A DNA stretch of 37,550 nt from Candidatus Woesearchaeota archaeon (GCA_016179945.1 JACPCE010000024.1:2600-40149); one strand, 5' to 3'. Counted from the first letter of the stretch, positions 17,793 to 27,968 are shown. A program made the numbers and translations. Notes: a model not told the origin generated them from the sequence alone.

Positions 17793-18476
17793 TTAAAAGG
17801 GTAATTTAGGTTCTGGGCCGCAATATCTGCATCCATCTACGTTATTATTCATATGATTAGCAGTATGCATTGGAAGTGTAAATCCAGATGTATTGCCAGA
17901 AACCCTGGCACCTAAACTGTTTGGTGGAACAGGAGAACTAGAATAAACACTTGCACTGCTATAAGGACTGGGATTTCCAAAAGCACCAGAACTTGCATAA
18001 GAAAATAAAACATTATTAACGCCTTGCTCTCCTACAGGTGCATAAGAAAAATTTCTTGAATTTTGTAATGTCACAGCTTGCCTATAAGGGTCATCTATAT
18101 TAGGTTTTAAAGCACTATTTGAACCTAAAGAATAAGCATTATCTTGTGTTTTTGAAACAGGAGCAAAACCATAACTAGTAACGTTTTTAATAACAAGTTT
18201 TTCAGAATCTTTATTGTCATTTCTATATTTTGTTTCCTCATCTATAATCACAAAATCACATAATTTTACAGCCTTTGGATTCTGCCAGTTTATCTTGAAT
18301 AATATAGAATTTGCTATTTTTACAGAGCTTAGAATCCCATCTCTTTCTAAAATTTTAAGTGTTTCGTGACACCAGCTTACACTAATATTAAGAATTCTAG
18401 CTATTTGATTAACATTATAGCCTTCTTTGCTTGTTAATAATAATCTTATAATCTGCTTTTGTTTTTCTGTTATCAT
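17793..18476 (-). CDS. HTH transcriptional regulator with low-complexity tail and terminal CRYCG
   Basis: KEGYNVNQIARILNISVSWCHETLKILERDGIL; Ser/Asn/Pro/Tyr-rich tail ending CRYCGPEPKLPF. Confidence 0.6.
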   Translation of the reverse strand: MITEKQKQIIRLLLTSKEGYNVNQIARILNISVSWCHETLKILERDGILSSVKIANSILFKINWQNPKAVKLCDFVIIDEETKYRNDNKDSEKLVIKNVTSYGFAPVSKTQDNAYSLGSNSALKPNIDDPYRQAVTLQNSRNFSYAPVGEQGVNNVLFSYASSGAFGNPSPYSSASVYSSSPVPPNSLGARVSGNTSGFTLPMHTANHMNNNVDGCRYCGPEPKLPF

Positions 18477-18493
18477 TCTTGTTTGCCTAATAA

Positions 18494-18514
18494 ATATTCG
18501 GTATTAACGAATAT
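18494..18514. promoter_or_regulatory. Operator-like inverted repeat in the promoter of the HTH gene
   Basis: atattcg-gtattaa-cgaatat, just downstream of the minus-strand TATA-like tttatata. Confidence 0.5.
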
Positions 18515-18588
18515 ATAAAGGTTTTTGCCAGATATTTTTCAAATATTTTATAGTAAATAATATAAATTAGTTATACATATAGTTATAC

Positions 18589-18816
18589 ATGGCAATACAA
18601 GTTAAGGCAAAGCAATGGGGAAATTCAATAGGCATAGTAATACCTAAAGAAGTAGTAGACAGTTTAAAAATAAAACCAGAAGAGGAAATATTAATTCAAG
18701 TAGAAAAAAAAGAAAACCCATTAAAAGAATTATTTGGATCTGGAAAACATAATCCAATTACAAGAGAAGATTTTTTAAAATTTAGAAAGGAGTTTAAAAT
18801 AAGCAAATGGTGGTAA
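18589..18816 (+). CDS. vapB: AbrB/MazE-type antitoxin (VapB)
   Basis: VKAKQWGNSIGIVIPKEVVDSLKIKPEEEILIQVEKK. Confidence 0.85.
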   Translation: MAIQVKAKQWGNSIGIVIPKEVVDSLKIKPEEEILIQVEKKENPLKELFGSGKHNPITREDFLKFRKEFKISKWW

Positions 18817-19172
18817 AATGTTTGGATACATATGCTTTAGTTGAAATATACCTTGGTAATCCTAATTTTACTCGGTTTTTTAATGAAGAAGTTATAATTT
18901 CTGATTTAACATTAGCAGAGTTTTATGGAGATTTATACAGAAAATACAATGAAAAGACAGCAGAATATTGGTTTAGAAAATTATCAAACATATCTCAAAT
19001 TGTCCCAAAAGAAATACTAATTAAAGCAATTAAATATAGGATTGACAACAAAAAACAAAACCTTTCATTTTTTGACTGTGTTGGCTACATTTTTGCATTA
19101 GAAAATGGAATTAAGTTTGTTACAGGCGATAAAGAATTCAAAGACAAAGAAGGAGTTGAATTTGTCAAGTAA
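18807..19172 (+). CDS. vapC: PIN-domain toxin (VapC)
   Basis: CLDTYALVEIYLGN...LTLAEFYGDL...FFDCVGYIFALENGIKFVTGDKEFKDKEGVEFV. Confidence 0.85.
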   Translation: MVVKCLDTYALVEIYLGNPNFTRFFNEEVIISDLTLAEFYGDLYRKYNEKTAEYWFRKLSNISQIVPKEILIKAIKYRIDNKKQNLSFFDCVGYIFALENGIKFVTGDKEFKDKEGVEFVK

Positions 19173-19293
19173 TTAATTTCTAAACTATTGAAAAATCATC
19201 ACAAATTACCAGAGTTTTTAATATAAATAACTTAAATTTAGTCTTATTTCAACAATAGAAATTTTTATTAACATTAAGATTTATAATAAACAC

Positions 19294-19845
19294 ATGAAAA
19301 AAATATTAGTAATATCTATTTTTATTTTAACTTTGCTTATTGCAGGCTGTTCTAAAGCAAATACAACAGGTTATGCAGTGTCAGATACTAATGATTTAAC
19401 ATCTGAGCAAGGCAGCAAAATAACAGTAAATAATTATAATACTTATATAAAACAGTATAATGCAGATTTAGCTGTAACTAATGATTTAAATAGCAAATGG
19501 GATGGTTTAGTAAAAAGCGTAGTTTACATAACCGATATTGAAAAAATTGCTCCACAATTAGAGCAGACTGCATCGCAAGCCAATGTTGGATTTAAGGATA
19601 TTAGAAAGCATATAGAAGGGTTTCAGAAATTTATAGCAGATAATAAGGAAGATCTAGGAAAAAACAACATTGATGTTTCTAGTATGAATAAAAAATTAGA
19701 CAGTTTTAAGGTTCATATTCAAAATAGAATTATATTTATGGACAGCAGTACAAAAAATTTTATTGCTCAATATGAATCTTTTGGAAAAGACCAAGAAACT
19801 TTAAATAAATTGCAAAACACTTTGGAATTGTTGAAAATTAACTAG
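19294..19845 (+). CDS. Lipoprotein, helical
   Basis: Lipobox LTLLIAGCSKANTTGYAV. Confidence 0.6.
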   Translation: MKKILVISIFILTLLIAGCSKANTTGYAVSDTNDLTSEQGSKITVNNYNTYIKQYNADLAVTNDLNSKWDGLVKSVVYITDIEKIAPQLEQTASQANVGFKDIRKHIEGFQKFIADNKEDLGKNNIDVSSMNKKLDSFKVHIQNRIIFMDSSTKNFIAQYESFGKDQETLNKLQNTLELLKIN

Positions 19846-19875
19846 TTTTGGAAAATTTTTAATAGATTTACAGTA

Positions 19876-19905
19876 AAGTTTATAAACTTGGTTATATCAA
19901 TATAA
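19876..19905. promoter_or_regulatory. VapBC2 promoter/operator palindromes
   Basis: aagtttataaactt (14-bp perfect palindrome) and ttatat-ca-atataa before the ATG at 19910. Confidence 0.45.
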
Positions 19906-19909
19906 TCAT

Positions 19910-20134
19910 ATGGCTGCAATCGAATCAAAGTTAAGAAAATGGGGAAGATCAATTGGTTTAGTTATACCAAAAGAAGCAGTTATCAAAGATAAGCTAAAAG
20001 AAGGTGATAATGTCAGCATTATTATAAGAAAAAATCAAAAAAATCTATTAAAAGAAACTTTTGGTATATTTAAATTTAAAAGATCAATAAAAGAAATATT
20101 GGCTGAAGGTAATAGGGAAAGTTGGGATGAGTAA
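19910..20134 (+). CDS. vapB: AbrB/MazE-type antitoxin (VapB), second copy
   Basis: ESKLRKWGRSIGLVIPKEAVIKDKLKEGDNVSIII. Confidence 0.83.
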   Translation: MAAIESKLRKWGRSIGLVIPKEAVIKDKLKEGDNVSIIIRKNQKNLLKETFGIFKFKRSIKEILAEGNRESWDE

Positions 20135-20501
20135 AATGCCAGACACATATTTTTTTGATACTTATGCCATTTTCGAAATAATAGGAGGAAATCCAAAATA
20201 TCATTTTTATATAAATTCTATACCAATTACAACAATATTTAATTTAGCTGAATTAAATTACAATCTAAAAAAAGAAATGGAAAAATATAAAGCAGATATT
20301 ATAACTGAAAAATACTGGGAATGTCTTGAAGAAGTCTATATTGAAGACATAAAAAAAGCAATGGATTTAAAAACAAAATACAGAAATTTATCAATTCCAG
20401 ATGTCATAGGCTATGTTGTTGCAAAAAGATTAGGAATAAAATTTTTAACTGGTGATGAAGCTTTTAGAAATATGGAAAATGTAGAATTTATAAAAAAATA
20501 A
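20127..20501 (+). CDS. vapC: PIN-domain toxin (VapC), second copy
   Basis: YFFDTYAIFEIIGGNPKY...SIPDVIGYVVAKRLGIKFLTGDEAFRNMENVEFI. Confidence 0.83.
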   Translation: MSKMPDTYFFDTYAIFEIIGGNPKYHFYINSIPITTIFNLAELNYNLKKEMEKYKADIITEKYWECLEEVYIEDIKKAMDLKTKYRNLSIPDVIGYVVAKRLGIKFLTGDEAFRNMENVEFIKK

Positions 20502-20596
20502 AGGGATTTAGAATACTGAAAGTGTAATCAAATATTAACTACTAATAAGTAATTACAAATAGAAAGATTTATATAATATAAACTGTTTCATTTTCT

Positions 20597-21085
20597 ATGA
20601 CAAAATCAAGAACAAGAGCAAAAAAAGAAAGTTTAGAACCAATAACTCCAGATTATAGGCCGCCTGTGTTTCATGAAACACCAAGTGGTTTATTAACCTT
20701 AGGTGCAATTGTTCCTCCAGGAGCTGGTGTCAGCAACAGAAAATATAGTTCTGCTTATCGTACATTAGCAGCAGGTCTTGTATTTTTAATGAGCGGAATG
20801 CCAGGATTAGTAGGTTATATAATCAAGGGAAGTAATAATGATACCCAAACTGAAGAAAAAATAGCACATAGTCCAATTAGACAACCTCGTCCACAATTTG
20901 GAGTTTTAGAAATCATTAGTGGTGTTACAAATAGGAATGTATTAGAAGATCTAACTATAAGAAACAAACATAGAAGGGAAGATTATCCTAGATATTATCT
21001 TGGAGATGATGAACTTGTAAGAGAAGTTTATTTAAATAGCACTAATAGTAAACCAAAAGAACTTTATTTTATAGATTCAAGATAA
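20597..21085 (+). CDS. Uncharacterised single-TM protein
   Basis: TM TLAAGLVFLMSGMPGLVGYII; promoter resembles that of 15182..15850. Confidence 0.5.
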   Translation: MTKSRTRAKKESLEPITPDYRPPVFHETPSGLLTLGAIVPPGAGVSNRKYSSAYRTLAAGLVFLMSGMPGLVGYIIKGSNNDTQTEEKIAHSPIRQPRPQFGVLEIISGVTNRNVLEDLTIRNKHRREDYPRYYLGDDELVREVYLNSTNSKPKELYFIDSR

Positions 21086-24000
21086 AATATTTTCTTTATT
21101 CTCAAAAAACTCTTTTATTCTTTTTATAGGTTCTTTTGTAATTCTTAAATTGCTGTCTTTTGGAAAACACTTAAAATAACTATCCCAGATATATCTCTGG
21201 TCTAAAAAGATAATAACCCCCCTGTCATTCTCAGATCTAATACACCTTCCAGCATTTTGCAGACATTTTATTATTGCAGGCATTATATATCCATAATCCC
21301 AGCCCTTGCCAAATTTATTATCATAATATCTAATTAATTCCTGTGTCTCTAGATCTGGTCTGTCCAAAGGAACGCCAACAACAATAACGCATTTCAAAAT
21401 ATTGTCTTCTATATCTATTCCCTCTCCAAAATTTCCGCTAGAAGCTCCAAGCAAAACTGCCCCGCTGTTTTTATAAGACTTAAATTTATCAATGAGTTCA
21501 CTTTTCTCATCTTTACTCATATTTGGAACTTCTAAAAAAGTTGTTTTAATGCATAAGTTTTGAATGTAAAAATTTATTCTGTCTCTTAATTCATAGCTTG
21601 GAAAAAATATTGCAGAATTTCCAGGAATTTCATTAACTATTGAAGAGCAATAAACTGCTATTTTTTTATACATATCTTGTGATCTGGCAGTAAACTTTGT
21701 TGTTGTATCTGGAACAATAATGCTTAGCTTATTAAAATGTGGAAAAGGATTCTTAAAATCAGCAGTTACTGCTTCAAAACCAAACAAATCTTTGTACATA
21801 TCTAAAGGAGTTAAAGTTCCAGACATGCAAATAATACTATGGCTCATTTCAGCTAAAATTTTTGTTATTAATGCAGGATCTAAGCAGTTATAATTTAGTG
21901 TCAAAAGTTCTTTGCCCCTGTCTGTCCTATTTAATTTTAAAATTCTGCTAAATCCTTCATCAGGTCCTTGCCAATTTATTAAAAAGTTTGCAATATGGGT
22001 GCATGCACTTCTTTTCTTTATTTCCTTTATTTTTTCTCCAATAAAAAATAAGTCATTGATTAATTGATCTGTATCAATAAATTTGCTGATTTCAACTAAT
22101 AAATCTGTTTTAGTTATTAAGCATTCTCTAGTGTCTTTGTTTAATTTCAAGTTTGATAGTTTTTCAAAAGCATCTTTAATATATTTTATTGATGATCCTA
22201 TGTCTTTAAATCCAGTAGATTCAGCCTCTTTTATTGCAATGTCAATACTTATTGTTGATAATTGTGTACTAAGAAGTTCCCTGCATCTGCTTGGTAAGTT
22301 ATGTGCTTCATCAATAATTATTATGCATTCAGATAAATCCTTGTTTATTCTCTCCATTAAATGTTCCCTTATGCTTGGGCTTAATATATGATGATAATCT
22401 GCTATTATAACAGAGGCTTTTTTTGCAACTAAACATGCAACCTCGAAAGGACAAAGTATATTTGATTTAGTGTATTCTTTAAATTCTTCTACATGCAGTA
22501 TTTTCTTGCTCAACTCGCTTAATGCTGCTTGTGTTTGTACAGATAATTTATCTTTATTTTTCACAAGTTCTTTTTTTCAACTGCATCCTTACAATAATCA
22601 TAAAATTCTCCAGTGCTTAAATCAGTAACTCCGTTTTGTGCACACATCCATTTTTTCCCTATTAAATCAACAACGCCAAAATCAAGATTATATTTCTGTT
22701 TTATCAATCTTAAAGTTTCTATAGCAATTCTGTGTTGTGTGTGCTTGGGTGTTATAAAAAATACGGTTAATTTGTTCTGTAAAGCATAACTTAAAGCAAC
22801 ACTTAGTGATGCAGCAGTATTATGTAATATTATACCATTACCTATGAAATTTTTAGTACCTGGAACTGTAGCATCATATACAAAAGCTCTTCTTGAATAA
22901 TTTATACTTTTAATTTCATCCCAAAATATATCTGAATTAGCTAACAATTGAAGAAGATTTTTATTGTCTAATTTTTTTGTTTTATTAAAATATTCAACTA
23001 TATTATTTAAGCCTTCCCTACTAGGATTTCTAAATTTATAAATATAAGACTCATAGATTCTATAATTGTGAGATCTATTGTATTTTAATTTTATGTCTTT
23101 ACCTGTATTTTTTATTAATGAGCTTATTTCCGGAATTAAGTCTATATTGGGATTTGATTTTTTGTCAATTATCTCTTTTAAAGCCTTTTGTTTTCTACTT
23201 AATCTGAAACCTATATTGTCATAAAATTTTTTATTATTTATTAAATCACATGTATATAATTTTTGGTATATTATATATCTATTTTTATATTTAACCTTCT
23301 TTTCTTTTATTATAGGATAGATATCAAAAACAAGTAAAGCATTGAGTAAACTTTCTTTTAAACTCTTACTTTTAGTAGTTAATTCAATAGATGAACCAGA
23401 AGCGTGCCCATCAGTGTCATATATACCACTAACAACATATTTTAATAATAATTTGTTTTTAAAGAAAATTCGTGGGATATCAACTATATGCGCTTTTTTT
23501 CCAGCAGGAATACCCAATAGGATAAGTAAATAGGATAAAGCTTTATAAGATATGATATATGTGCAATCATCACCATTTTTTTTCATAAAACTTCTCGGAG
23601 TTACAAACGTTTTACAAAATGATAATATTTCTTTATCTATATTACTTATTTCTATATCATTTCTATTATTATTAGTAAATTAAAATCCAATTTTAGTTTA
23701 CTAAATCTGTTCTTAGTTCCTATTTCAATAATCTCATTATTTTCATCTATATTAATTATATTTGACAATAATTTATAATTTTTATAACTAATAATTTTAT
23801 TATATTTAATTAATTCACTTAAATAATTATCATTAATTTTACTTTCTTTTGATAAAGATCTTATTGATTTATTATTTTTTATCAAATAATTTTTAATTAT
23901 ACATGAAATTCCAATTTTTATATTAAAAGCAAAATTATTTTTTATATTATTAGGTAACTTTTCGAGATCTTTTAAATAGATTTTAATCTTTCCTTCTATT

Positions 24001-24422
24001 AAATTTAATTTCCTAGAACAGGCTATAAAATCCCCAATTTTTAATTCTTTTAATTCTTTCCATAATAAATTACTAGAACTTATAGTTAAGAATTTATGAT
24101 CCCTTGTTACTTCAATTTCTCTACCTGTTCGAGAATTCAATTTATATAAACTACTTTTCTTTTTGCTTATTATAATACCACTTTCTAACTTTATCTTTAA
24201 TTTATTATCCAAAGTATTTACATTAATTTTATTAGAGTAAATTTCTTCTATTCTAACCAATCCTTCTTCAGTTAAAATCCTAGTATTGCCAGAAACACAT
24301 TTACCCAAACCAGTTGGAGCATGTGCAATTAAATTTGTTTTATTCTCTATTGTTTCTTGAATTTTTTCAATTAGTTCTTTCTGACCTTCTCTTATATTTT
24401 CATGAGGAAAAAATATATCCAT
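21077..24422 (-). CDS. XPD/DinG-type Fe-S superfamily 2 helicase, interrupted by an intein and two frameshifts (ORFs 23652..24422, 22561..23586, 21077..22564)
   Basis: NLIAHAPTGLGK // TAASLSVALSYALQ; Cys ligands in KKWMCAQN, DYCKDA, LCPFEVAC; IIIIDEAHNLPSR; ASSGNFGEGIDI; QNAGRCIRSENDRG. Confidence 0.88.
22819..24299 (-). mobile_element. Intein in the helicase Walker A motif, broken in its endonuclease region
   Basis: Starts CVSGNTRILTEEGLV..., ends KNFIGNGIILHN before T+1. DTDGHASG is LAGLIDADG-like. Length 1481 nt is not a multiple of 3. Confidence 0.88.
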
Positions 24423-24505
24423 ATATTATAAATGTTTTAAGTATTTTTAACCCTTTAGAAATCTATTTAAACTATATAATATAATGTTCATATAAAAGAG
24501 GGTTT

Positions 24506-26596
24506 ATGTTTGCAAGAAAAATTTCTAAAATAGTAAAGAGAGATGGAAGCGTAGTAAATTTTGATAGAAATAAAATAGTTGCAGCAATTGCAAAGTCAGC
24601 TCTTTCTGTAAGTGAAGATCCAAAAATAGGTAATAAATTAGTAGATAAGATAGAAAAAAAAGCATTTAAGAAATATAAAGGAAGGCTTCCAACAGTAGAA
24701 AATATACAAGATATAATAGAAGAAACTTTGATTAATGAAGACTATCAAAAAATAGCAAAATCTTATATTCTATACAGAGAAAAAAGGCAGGAATTAAGAG
24801 AATCTAAAAAATTATACGGTGTTTCTAAAGATGAGTTAAAATTAAGCATAAATGCAATAAAGGTTTTGCAAAGTAGATATCTTTTGAGAGATGAAGATGG
24901 AGAAATAATAGAAAATCCAATTGATATGTTTAGAAGAGTAGCAAAAGCAGTAGCTTCTGTAGGATCTAAATACAATGAAGATGTAAAAAAATCAGAGCAG
25001 GAATTTTTTGAAATTATGTCAAGACTTGAATTTCTGCCAAATTCTCCTTCTTTGATGAATGCAGGTACAAGATTTCAGCAGTTGTCTGCTTGCTTTGTTT
25101 TAACACCAAAGGACTCTTTATCAAACATTTTTGATACTTTAAAAATCGCAGCATTAATTCAAAAAACTGGCGGAGGAACAGGTTTTTCATTTTCAGAATT
25201 AAGACCAAGAGGATCAATTGTTGGAAGTACAAAAGGAATAGCTTCAGGTCCTGTTTCATTCATGTCTGTATTTGATAAAATGACAGATGTAATAAAGCAG
25301 GGATCAAAGCGAAGAGGAGCAAATATGGGCGTTTTAAGAGTAGATCATCCGGATATTTTGGAGTTTATTACCTGCAAAAATGACCAAAAGGCATTTACTA
25401 ATTTTAATATATCTGTATCTTTAACTGATAAATTTATGGAAGCAGTTATGAAAAACAAAGAGTATGGTTTGATTGATTTAAGAACAAAAAAGACAATTAA
25501 AAGAATAAACGCAAGAAGCATATTTGATTTAATTGTAACAAATGCATGGGCAGTAGGTGACCCGGGATTAATTTTTATAGATAGAATAAACAAACTAAAT
25601 CCATTAAATGAAGAAATAACTGCTACAAATACTTGCGGTGAACAGCCTTTATTGCCTTTTGAATCTTGTGTTTTAGGAAGCGTAAACCTGACAAAATATG
25701 TTAAAAATCAAGATGTGGATTGGAATAAATTAAAAAAAGCAGTAAATATAGGAGTAAGATTTCTTGATAATGTAATTGATACAAATGATTATGTTATAAA
25801 AGAGATTGAAGACATAACAAAATTTAACAGAAGAATTGGTCTTGGAGTAATGGGGTTTGCTGATATGTTAATAATGCTTAATATACCATACAACAGCAAT
25901 AAAGCATTAAAATTAGCTGATAAATTAATGAAATTTATTAATCATGAAGCAAGAAAAGTATCTGAGGAATTAGGAAGGCAGCGTGGAGACTTTCCAAAGT
26001 TCAAGGAAAGCAGATTATATGGTAAATATAAGCATGCAAGAAATGTTGCTGTAACAACAATAGCTCCCACAGGTTCTATAAGCATAATTGCTAATTCATG
26101 TTCAAGCGGAATTGAGCCTTTATTTGCTGTAAGTTATGTAAGAGAGATTTTGGAAGGAACTAAATTAGTCACAACAAATTCTATATTTAAAGAAATTGCA
26201 AGAAAAAGAGGATTTTACAGCCAGGAATTAATACATGAAATTTCAAAAGTAGGAAGTATACAACATCTAAAGCAAGTTCCAGATGATGTAAAAAAATTAT
26301 TTGTGACTGCAATGGATATTGATCCAGAGTGGCATGTTAAAATGCAGGCTGTATTTCAAAAGCATGTTGAGAATGGTGTTTCAAAAACAATAAACATGCC
26401 TGAAAGTGCTTCAAGAGAGGATGTTAAGAAAGCATATTTACTGGCTTACAAACTTGGGTGCAAAGGTATAACAATATTTAGATATGGAAGCAAAGGCGGA
26501 AAACAAGTTTTATACATAGGGGAAGGCTATGAAAAAAGAATAAAAGCACAGTCAGAATTCTCAGGTGGATGTCCGGGAGTTGAATGTGGGAACTAA
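24506..26596 (+). CDS. nrdJ: Class II (adenosylcobalamin-dependent) ribonucleoside-diphosphate reductase
   Basis: N-terminal ATP-cone-like; NSPSLMNAGTRFQQLSACFVL; KTGGGTGFSFSELRPRG; ATNTCGEQPLLPFESCVLGSVNL; APTGSISIIA; C-terminal CPGVEC. Confidence 0.92.
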   Translation: MFARKISKIVKRDGSVVNFDRNKIVAAIAKSALSVSEDPKIGNKLVDKIEKKAFKKYKGRLPTVENIQDIIEETLINEDYQKIAKSYILYREKRQELRESKKLYGVSKDELKLSINAIKVLQSRYLLRDEDGEIIENPIDMFRRVAKAVASVGSKYNEDVKKSEQEFFEIMSRLEFLPNSPSLMNAGTRFQQLSACFVLTPKDSLSNIFDTLKIAALIQKTGGGTGFSFSELRPRGSIVGSTKGIASGPVSFMSVFDKMTDVIKQGSKRRGANMGVLRVDHPDILEFITCKNDQKAFTNFNISVSLTDKFMEAVMKNKEYGLIDLRTKKTIKRINARSIFDLIVTNAWAVGDPGLIFIDRINKLNPLNEEITATNTCGEQPLLPFESCVLGSVNLTKYVKNQDVDWNKLKKAVNIGVRFLDNVIDTNDYVIKEIEDITKFNRRIGLGVMGFADMLIMLNIPYNSNKALKLADKLMKFINHEARKVSEELGRQRGDFPKFKESRLYGKYKHARNVAVTTIAPTGSISIIANSCSSGIEPLFAVSYVREILEGTKLVTTNSIFKEIARKRGFYSQELIHEISKVGSIQHLKQVPDDVKKLFVTAMDIDPEWHVKMQAVFQKHVENGVSKTINMPESASREDVKKAYLLAYKLGCKGITIFRYGSKGGKQVLYIGEGYEKRIKAQSEFSGGCPGVECGN

Positions 26597-26660
26597 AAAA
26601 ATAGAAAAAACAAAATTCTGGACAAGATTTATAGACGAGAATAAAATCAAGAAGTTACTC

Positions 26661-27182
26661 ATGAGAAAGCGTGGTTTAGTTTATATTTTTACAGGAGATG
26701 GAGAAGGAAAAACTACAGCAGCATTAGGTCTTGGATTAAGAGCAATAGGACATGGAAAAACAGTTGTTGTAATACAGTTTATGAAAGGAAGAAAGCACGT
26801 TGGTGAATATCAAGTACAAAAATTACTAAAAAACTATGAAGTTTATCAATTTGGAAAAGAACAGTTTGTCGATTTAAAACATCCTGATAAAGAAGACTTT
26901 GAATTGGCCAAGCAAGGCTTGGAGTTTGTCAAACAAATAATAAAAAAAAGACCAGATGTTTTAATATTAGATGAAATTAATATAGCTGTTGATACAGGGT
27001 TGTTAAAATTAGATGATGTTTTGGAAATAATTAGAAGCATTCCAAAAGAAATGGTAGTAATTTTAACTGGAAGAAACGCCTCTAAAAAATTAATAAAAGA
27101 AGCAGATGTAGTAAGTTATATTAAAGACATTAAACATATTTTTAATTATGGTGTTTTCGCCAGAAAATCAGAACAGTATTAA
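26661..27182 (+). CDS. cobA: Cob(I)alamin adenosyltransferase (CobA/BtuR type)
   Basis: GLVYIFTGDGEGKTTAALGLGLRAIGHGKTVVVIQFMKG...DVLILDEINIAVDTGLL...VVILTGRNA; ATG at 26661 preferred over the ORF-track start. Confidence 0.88.
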   Translation: MRKRGLVYIFTGDGEGKTTAALGLGLRAIGHGKTVVVIQFMKGRKHVGEYQVQKLLKNYEVYQFGKEQFVDLKHPDKEDFELAKQGLEFVKQIIKKRPDVLILDEINIAVDTGLLKLDDVLEIIRSIPKEMVVILTGRNASKKLIKEADVVSYIKDIKHIFNYGVFARKSEQY

Positions 27183-27193
27183 ATGGAGGTAAA

Positions 27194-27814
27194 ATGTTAA
27201 AGATAAATAAAAAATTTGGGAAAGTTTCAAGTGATAAAATAATTAAAAAAACAATTGAAGCACTTAAGAAAAATGGTATGAATGCAATTATGGTTGAGAA
27301 TAGTAATGAAGCCAAGATGAAGGTTCTTGAGTTAATTCCAAAAAATGCAGAAGTTATGAATATGACCTCTATGACTATAGATGCAATAAATATTTCAAAA
27401 GAGATTAATGAGTCTGGAAATTATAATTCTATAAGAAATATGTTTGCAAAAATAGACAGTAAAGACAAATCTGAGATGAGGAGATTAGGAGCAGTACATG
27501 ATTATGTTGTTGGAAGTGTGCATGCAATAACACAAAAAGGAAATGTTATGATAGCTTCAGCTACTGGAAGCCAATTGCCTTCTTATTCATATGGTGCAGG
27601 AAAAGTTATATGGGTTGTTGGAGCACAGAAAATTGTTAAGGACTTTGATGAAGGACTAAAAAGATTATATGAATACAGCTTTCCTCTTGAAGATGAAAGA
27701 GCTAGGAAAGCATATGGTATGGGAAGTGGGGTAAATAAAATATTAATAATAAACAAAGAATTCCAGCCGGATAGAATTACAATAATAATAGTCAAGGAAA
27801 AATTGGGTTTCTAG
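27194..27814 (+). CDS. LUD-domain (LutC-like) protein
   Basis: AEVMNMTSMTIDAINI...HDYVVGSVHAITQKGNVMIASATGSQLPSYSYGAGKVIWVVGAQKIV; ggaggt SD at 27185. Confidence 0.75.
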   Translation: MLKINKKFGKVSSDKIIKKTIEALKKNGMNAIMVENSNEAKMKVLELIPKNAEVMNMTSMTIDAINISKEINESGNYNSIRNMFAKIDSKDKSEMRRLGAVHDYVVGSVHAITQKGNVMIASATGSQLPSYSYGAGKVIWVVGAQKIVKDFDEGLKRLYEYSFPLEDERARKAYGMGSGVNKILIINKEFQPDRITIIIVKEKLGF

Positions 27815-27918
27815 TTAAGGCAATAAATTTATATCCAGCAGTCGTAAGAACACTCATTGCTTTAGCTCTGAGTGAATTGCGTGTAGAATAAGCTTTTTCT
27901 AGTTAAAAATTAAAGAAA

Positions 27919-27968
27919 ATAGCATAGCATTGACGCTATGCTATCGAAACTAATTCGCAGAATTAGTT
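27919..27968. repeat. Two tandem perfect hairpins upstream of IS200-like tnpA
   Basis: atagcatagc-attgac-gctatgctat (10 bp) and aactaattc-gca-gaattagtt (9 bp). Confidence 0.7.

Noticed and set aside
25014-25593. Antisense ORFs within nrdJ (25014..25259, 25345..25593)
   Set aside because: Antisense shadows of a strongly conserved gene.
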